Below are positions 59,368 to 64,000 of a stretch of DNA of 64,000 nucleotides, in pieces. The number at the start of each line of letters is the position of its first letter. The stretch's first letter is position 1. A program made the position numbers and the translations under genes. The notes under the pieces were generated by a model, which had not been told where the DNA came from, did no database searches, and saw only the letters and a list, made by a program, of their open reading frames with translations. This DNA comes from Adineta vaga (Eukaryota > Rotifera). The DNA lies in assembly GCA_021613535.1 (NCBI GenBank), contig CP075495.1, positions 13,206,001 through 13,270,000 of the forward strand, written 5' to 3'.

Positions 59368-61744
59368 TCAATTTTTATATTGCACTGTCCAATCAGAACC
59401 TTTTTCAGTTGTATATGAATAACGAGATTTATTGAATATCGGTAATAATTCACTAGAATATTAGAAATAAATCATTGATTTATTTGATTTATTGTTATCT
59501 TACCAAGCATTTTCTGCTGTTGCCTAATGAATGAAAAATAAGAAATAGATATATTTATCGAAAAGTTGTTTTTTGTTTTACTTTGAGTGATATATAAGCA
59601 GAAGTGCCGAGATTTTCTATTGATGATAAAGTTAGATTTCCTTGAAAATATTTCGCATATAGACGAGCTATGGGTAAACCATAACCAAGACCGGCAATAC
59701 ATGTTTCTCCTTTACCATGTTGAACTGAATCTAATGAAGGTTTAGGTGCTGTTGAATACATATAGTGAAATAGTTGTGATAATTTCGAGCGTGGAATGCC
59801 ACCTAGAATAATATATATATATACATATGTGTGTGTATATAACATTTATTTCCTATGTAAGAAAGATATCAGGAGATGTGCGCGTGTTTTTTAGAGGAAG
59901 GAAAAAAGGACAAAGATTGAGTATATGCTATGCGGAATTATATGAGTCAGAAAATATTGAATAACGATAGAAGAACAAGAAAGAACTGATTGTTGTCTAG
60001 AAAGGAAAATAGTGGAATGATTCTCGAAGAAAACAGACATCGTAGCTGTTTGTTTAAATCAAAACTCATCGTTGAAAATGTATAAATGTAGAACTTTGTT
60101 TTCTTAAAAGTTGTTTTTTGTATTATTTTCTAAAGAACTTGATCAATATTCATATTCTATAATTCAATCAATACGACTGAGTAGTAATAGAATAGTTTTG
60201 CACTGACTATAAATTAGATCATCTGAGAAAAACAAAAACGTTTACAATATTGGCAAGACTACACGATGAATAAGGAGACAAAAACAACGCTTTTAATTGT
60301 TAACAATCAGATTTAATCTTCATTTTGAAACAATCAACTAAATAGCCATGAGAAAAATTTATCTTACCACCAAAATCAGTAATTTGTATTGTTAAATCTT
60401 CATATCCTTTAACAATGAGAATTTTTACAGGTGGATATTGTTTTGCATCTGAACCATATCGTTCTACTGTTGCACGAAGAGAATTCTATTGAAGAACAGA
60501 ATGAAAATACAATTTTCGAATAACGAAATTTAATTACTTTTAATAATTCAAAAATAATATGATAAAGATGTGATGGAATATATACCATTGTGACACGATT
60601 TGAACTATGATCTTGTACTAAAAAACGCAAAATCCACGTTTTCGTTTTTTCTTCTTTACGTTCTCAAACTTACCATTATGAGAGGAAAGATCAATTCCAG
60701 GTACTGGATAAGATGCTTGCTCAAAGAGAAATTTTGCCGTTGCATAGGCATCTATAAGAAAAAAGAAAGGAAAATTCTTTTCACGTCACGTTTTCTTCTT
60801 TCGGTACAAACCTATCAACATCAGTCAATCAAAACAACGCAAACAAAGATATGTTGACTCATGATTTGACGGAAAAGAAATGAAAACAAAATTTACCGTG
60901 AACAACAGCAGCAACATCAACCGCTGGATCGATAATACCAGCTTGTTGGGAATGTTGTGGAAATTCATCACCGAAAAGAAGAGCTAGGAAAAACACAATT
61001 GATTATTTAAATTTTAATAGAATCATTTCAATATACTATGCTGATAGATTAATGTTCTTACACCAATTCGATTCATGAAAAATCGATCGTAAAAATATTG
61101 TATGCGATTTTTCTCTATCATATCATTTGGATTCGTTTTTTCGAATTCCATATAGGCCTAGAATGATATCAATCAAATGAAAGAGAGAATTTATTTTATG
61201 GAATAAAGAACGTACTTGAGCCAATGTTGGAACAACTTCTGCATGACGTCGACGAATACCAACTAATGTTTCCGTAAATCTAGAAGTTTTATTGTCATGA
61301 TAAAAACTGAAAATATGTTAATAAAATAAAGTACTTGCGAAGTGTTGTGAGATTGGGTTCAACATCTTTGAATTCAAGTACTTCAGAATAACTTTGATCA
61401 TACAACGAATTTGTTAATTTAAAACTTGGCATTTCAATTAATCTAATAACAAAATGATGAAATCATAAATAATTCTATTGAATGTTTCGTTACGTCTTCG
61501 GAAGATAATTCATTTCTTTTCGCATATGAGACCATCGAATGAGTAATTCAGCACGCAAGAATTTGTACGATTGTTTAATATCGCCATCACGTGCTAAACA
61601 AAGATTAGAATAGAAGTTGTATTTCATCTGTAATTTTGACTTACCAAAATCAATGAGATTCTTCAATGTGAAAGATGTCGGTTGAAATTTAGAATAATAT
61701 TCTATATGACTAGAATAATTTAACAAAAATCGACTTAAACGCAT
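59368..61744 (-). CDS. PDK: Mitochondrial pyruvate dehydrogenase kinase (copy B)
   Basis: A paralogue of the neighbouring PDK with the same exon plan. Motifs: [30 protein letters not shown] (N box), [15 protein letters not shown] (G1, with Phe where copy A has Arg), [16 protein letters not shown] (G2), GTSAYISL and a C-terminal SDWTVQYKN. The best start is [17 protein letters not shown] at 61744; the frame is open further upstream but that part looks like UTR. The intron inside the G1 motif (about 59801-60368) is about 565 nt, ten times the local norm. Copy A and B are clearly diverged, so the duplication is not recent. Confidence 0.9.
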
Positions 61745-63126
61745 TGGAATTATCTGGAATGCTAGAGATTCGTTGAATTTATCTAAAATTGTAAAACTAA
61801 TGGTAATATTTACAGAAAAAAATACTGATGTCTGAATAACATTTTTTTTCTTCATATATATTTATGCGAAGCAGAATTGATCTGGGAAAAACAAGTGATC
61901 ATTTAATATTCAAGATAGAGAAGAAGATATTTCTGGCATTCTTTTGAAAAGTGTCTCCAAAAGATTGATTTGTTTTATTATATTCTAAACGAATAGAGAA
62001 TGAAAATACTTACTAAAGATGTATCGATGAATCTAACGATAAGATGTTAAAACAAACTAATTCAACTTGACACTTTCCATTACAACTCATCAAACAGCTT
62101 GAATCTCAATATATTCATTCGATTTCACCTCGAAATTTTACCATTGTATCATGTATAGATTTTTGATCAGTTGAGAAATACGACTTTTATAAGACATTTC
62201 GTTGTCAAAATTGTTCATCTTCAGATAATTCTGTTCATCAATGTTAATTCATAATATTATATCCGTTCTCTCATTGAAAAATACCATTAAAAAACAATTC
62301 TTGAAAACCAATCAATAATCAATTTAACTGGAATAGAAAATGATCGTTGATATAGGTCACTGAATGCCATTTTCCAAGAAACAAAAATAAAAAAATTCTG
62401 TTATAGGATAAAATAATCAATTGGATATTCATCAGTTCATTCAGTTGATAGTGATTACGAAACCACGAGAAAAATAGATAGTTAAAACGATAGATGTCGC
62501 TATAGATTGGAATCTTGTTTATAGTCGAGAAAATTGCTGCAACTTTGTAAAACAATCTGTTTGCTACAGATTTCTGTACTTCTTCATTTCTCACTCGATA
62601 TACATCTCTTCAGTAGTTTCTTACATGTTTTACGGGAACAAAAAAAAACAATATTTAAATAAGCAGTGTAAAGTTAGACTCTGATCTTTATCACTGTATT
62701 ACTCGCTAGTGATTCTCATAAACTTCTATATTTAAAAGAAATACAAAGATTTAATGTGATTTGTATACTAAGCATATTTTATTAGACGAGTTATTTTTTA
62801 TCAGTATTCTTAAATGGTACCTCATTGATAGTCTCCAGGTATCGGATGATCATGTAATTCAAACAAATTCTTATTGAGAATTCAGAGTCAATGTGCCTCG
62901 ATCTGCCGGAGAAAAGAACATTCGAAAGAATTCATCTCAGAAAGAAGAGTCATCTATTGAAAAATATGACGAACAGAAAGAAAGGCTCATCGTAGACAAC
63001 ATCATTAGAAATGCCCGCATTCTATATTTTTCGACACTTTAAAAACAATATATATATATATATATTTCAGCTCAACCATGTGACTCGTTTCAGAGATCTT
63101 TTTATTCTATCAAAGGAAACAAAATC
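61745..63126. promoter_or_regulatory. Divergent intergenic region
   Basis: About 1.4 kb between PDK copy B (-) and the Nek11-like gene (+). AT-rich, with frames that look random. A (TA)n run at 63050-63063 is followed by TTTCAG at 63065-63070, an acceptor-like site about 57 nt before the kinase ATG. Confidence 0.45.
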
Positions 63127-64000
63127 ATGTGCTCACCTGAAGATTCTGTTCAATACAAAATGTATGCTAATCGTTATCAGCAAATGAAAAAACTCGGCCA
63201 AGGAAGTTTTGGTACGGCTTTTTTAGTACATGATACTAAATCTAAACAGGAAAAGTACGATGAAAAAAAAACAAACAATCTATTCAATAAATATATGATA
63301 AAGAATAATTTGTCTTTTTTTGTTTTGAAGAAAAGTTTTGAAAGCAATCTATGTTGATGATGTATCTCCAAATGAATCGTTGAATGCTGAACATGAAGCA
63401 GCCATCTTAGCACGTCTTCGTCATCCGAATATAGTTCGATTTTATGATAGTTTTATCGATGAAAATTACTTTTGTATTGTAACAGAATACTGTGAAGTAA
63501 AGTTTGTGGAAATACAAAGAAAACGATTTTTACTTTTGCTTTTCTGTTTAGGATGGTGATCTTGATCAGTATTTAAAATCTCTACGTAAACAACGAAGTC
63601 GTTTACAAATGGATCAAGTTATTGATCTATTTCTTCAACTTTTGTCAGCTATTAATTTTCTACATTCGAAGAAAATTCTTCATCGAGATATAAAAACGAG
63701 TAATATCTTTTTGAAACAAAATCGTATTAAATTAGGAGATTTTGGTATCTCACGTTTAATGATGAATACATTGGATAAAGCATCAACTTTTATTGGAACA
63801 CCATTCTATATGAGTCCAGAAACATTGAGATATGATGGATATAATATGAAATCAGATATTTGGTAAGAAAATGAGAGGGAAAATTGTTTGGAATTTCGTT
63901 CGTTTTTAAAGGTCATTAGGATGTGTTCTTTATGAATTGAGTGTTTGTAAACGTGCTTTTGAACGATCGAATCTTGTGCAAACAATGGAAGCAATTCTTC
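63127..64000 (+). CDS. Nek11-like NIMA-related kinase, truncated by window end
   Basis: Partial gene; at least four exons are visible. It begins [20 protein letters not shown], then glycine loop [32 protein letters not shown] (close to Nek11), [58 protein letters not shown] and [20 protein letters not shown]. All catalytic residues are present. Nek11 acts in S-phase and G2 checkpoint signalling in vertebrates. The VS/SPNE segment and EDGDL favour Nek11 over other Neks, but the C-terminal coiled coil that would confirm this lies beyond the window. Confidence 0.85.

Overview
The window is eukaryotic nuclear DNA, AT-rich, with intron-dense genes. Most introns are about 45-70 nt with GT...AG ends and AT-rich bodies. 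The gene content is animal (Syk-type kinase, RasGRP, Rap, tyrosine decarboxylase, DPP6/10-like protein, fuseless). An ankyrin-ADP-ribosyltransferase gene, a TIR-domain protein, an F-box fragment and a bacterial/fungal-style glycosyltransferase are mixed in. With the very short introns and low GC this best fits a bdelloid rotifer, probably Rotaria-like. That is an inference from content; no search was run.

Layout. 0.3-4.4 kb (+): a small hydrophilic protein, a Myt1 kinase, and an IMMP2-like protein lacking both catalytic residues. 4.7-9.5 kb (-): a DPP6/DPP10-like inactive peptidase homologue, followed upstream by a long gene-free stretch to 15.4 kb holding several possible alternative first exons. 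15.4-16.8 kb (-): archease and a small membrane protein, 33 nt apart. 17.1-19.8 kb (+): an armadillo-TIR-SAM protein resembling SARM1. 20.3-23.7 kb (-): tyrosine decarboxylase with two possible N-termini. 24.5-31.5 kb is an accessory island: a frameshifted ankyrin-ADP-ribosyltransferase, an intron-bearing glycosyltransferase, several inverted-repeat, SINE-like and Helitron-like elements, and an F-box fragment. 32-34.6 kb (-): tandem-SH2 tyrosine kinase of the Syk family. 36-37.9 kb (-): fuseless-like membrane protein, followed by about 5 kb without genes. 43.2-47.5 kb (+): RasGRP. 47.8-50.8 kb (-): POLR1C and a TTK/Mps1-like kinase. 52.2-55.8 kb (+): three tandem Rap-type GTPases. 55.9-56.7 kb (+): an unrecognised protein with a frame break. 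57.1-61.7 kb (-): two tandem pyruvate dehydrogenase kinases. 63.1 kb to the right edge (+): a Nek11-like kinase, truncated by the window.

Themes. Several genes concern neurons or signalling: DPP6/10-like, tyrosine decarboxylase, fuseless, RasGRP and Rap. RasGRP lies about 5 kb from three of its possible substrates. Two neighbouring genes are catalytically dead enzyme homologues. The most interesting structure is the 5' region of the DPP6/10-like gene. Four short candidate first exons all splice in phase 0 to the same membrane-anchor exon, which recalls the alternative N-termini of vertebrate DPP6 and DPP10.
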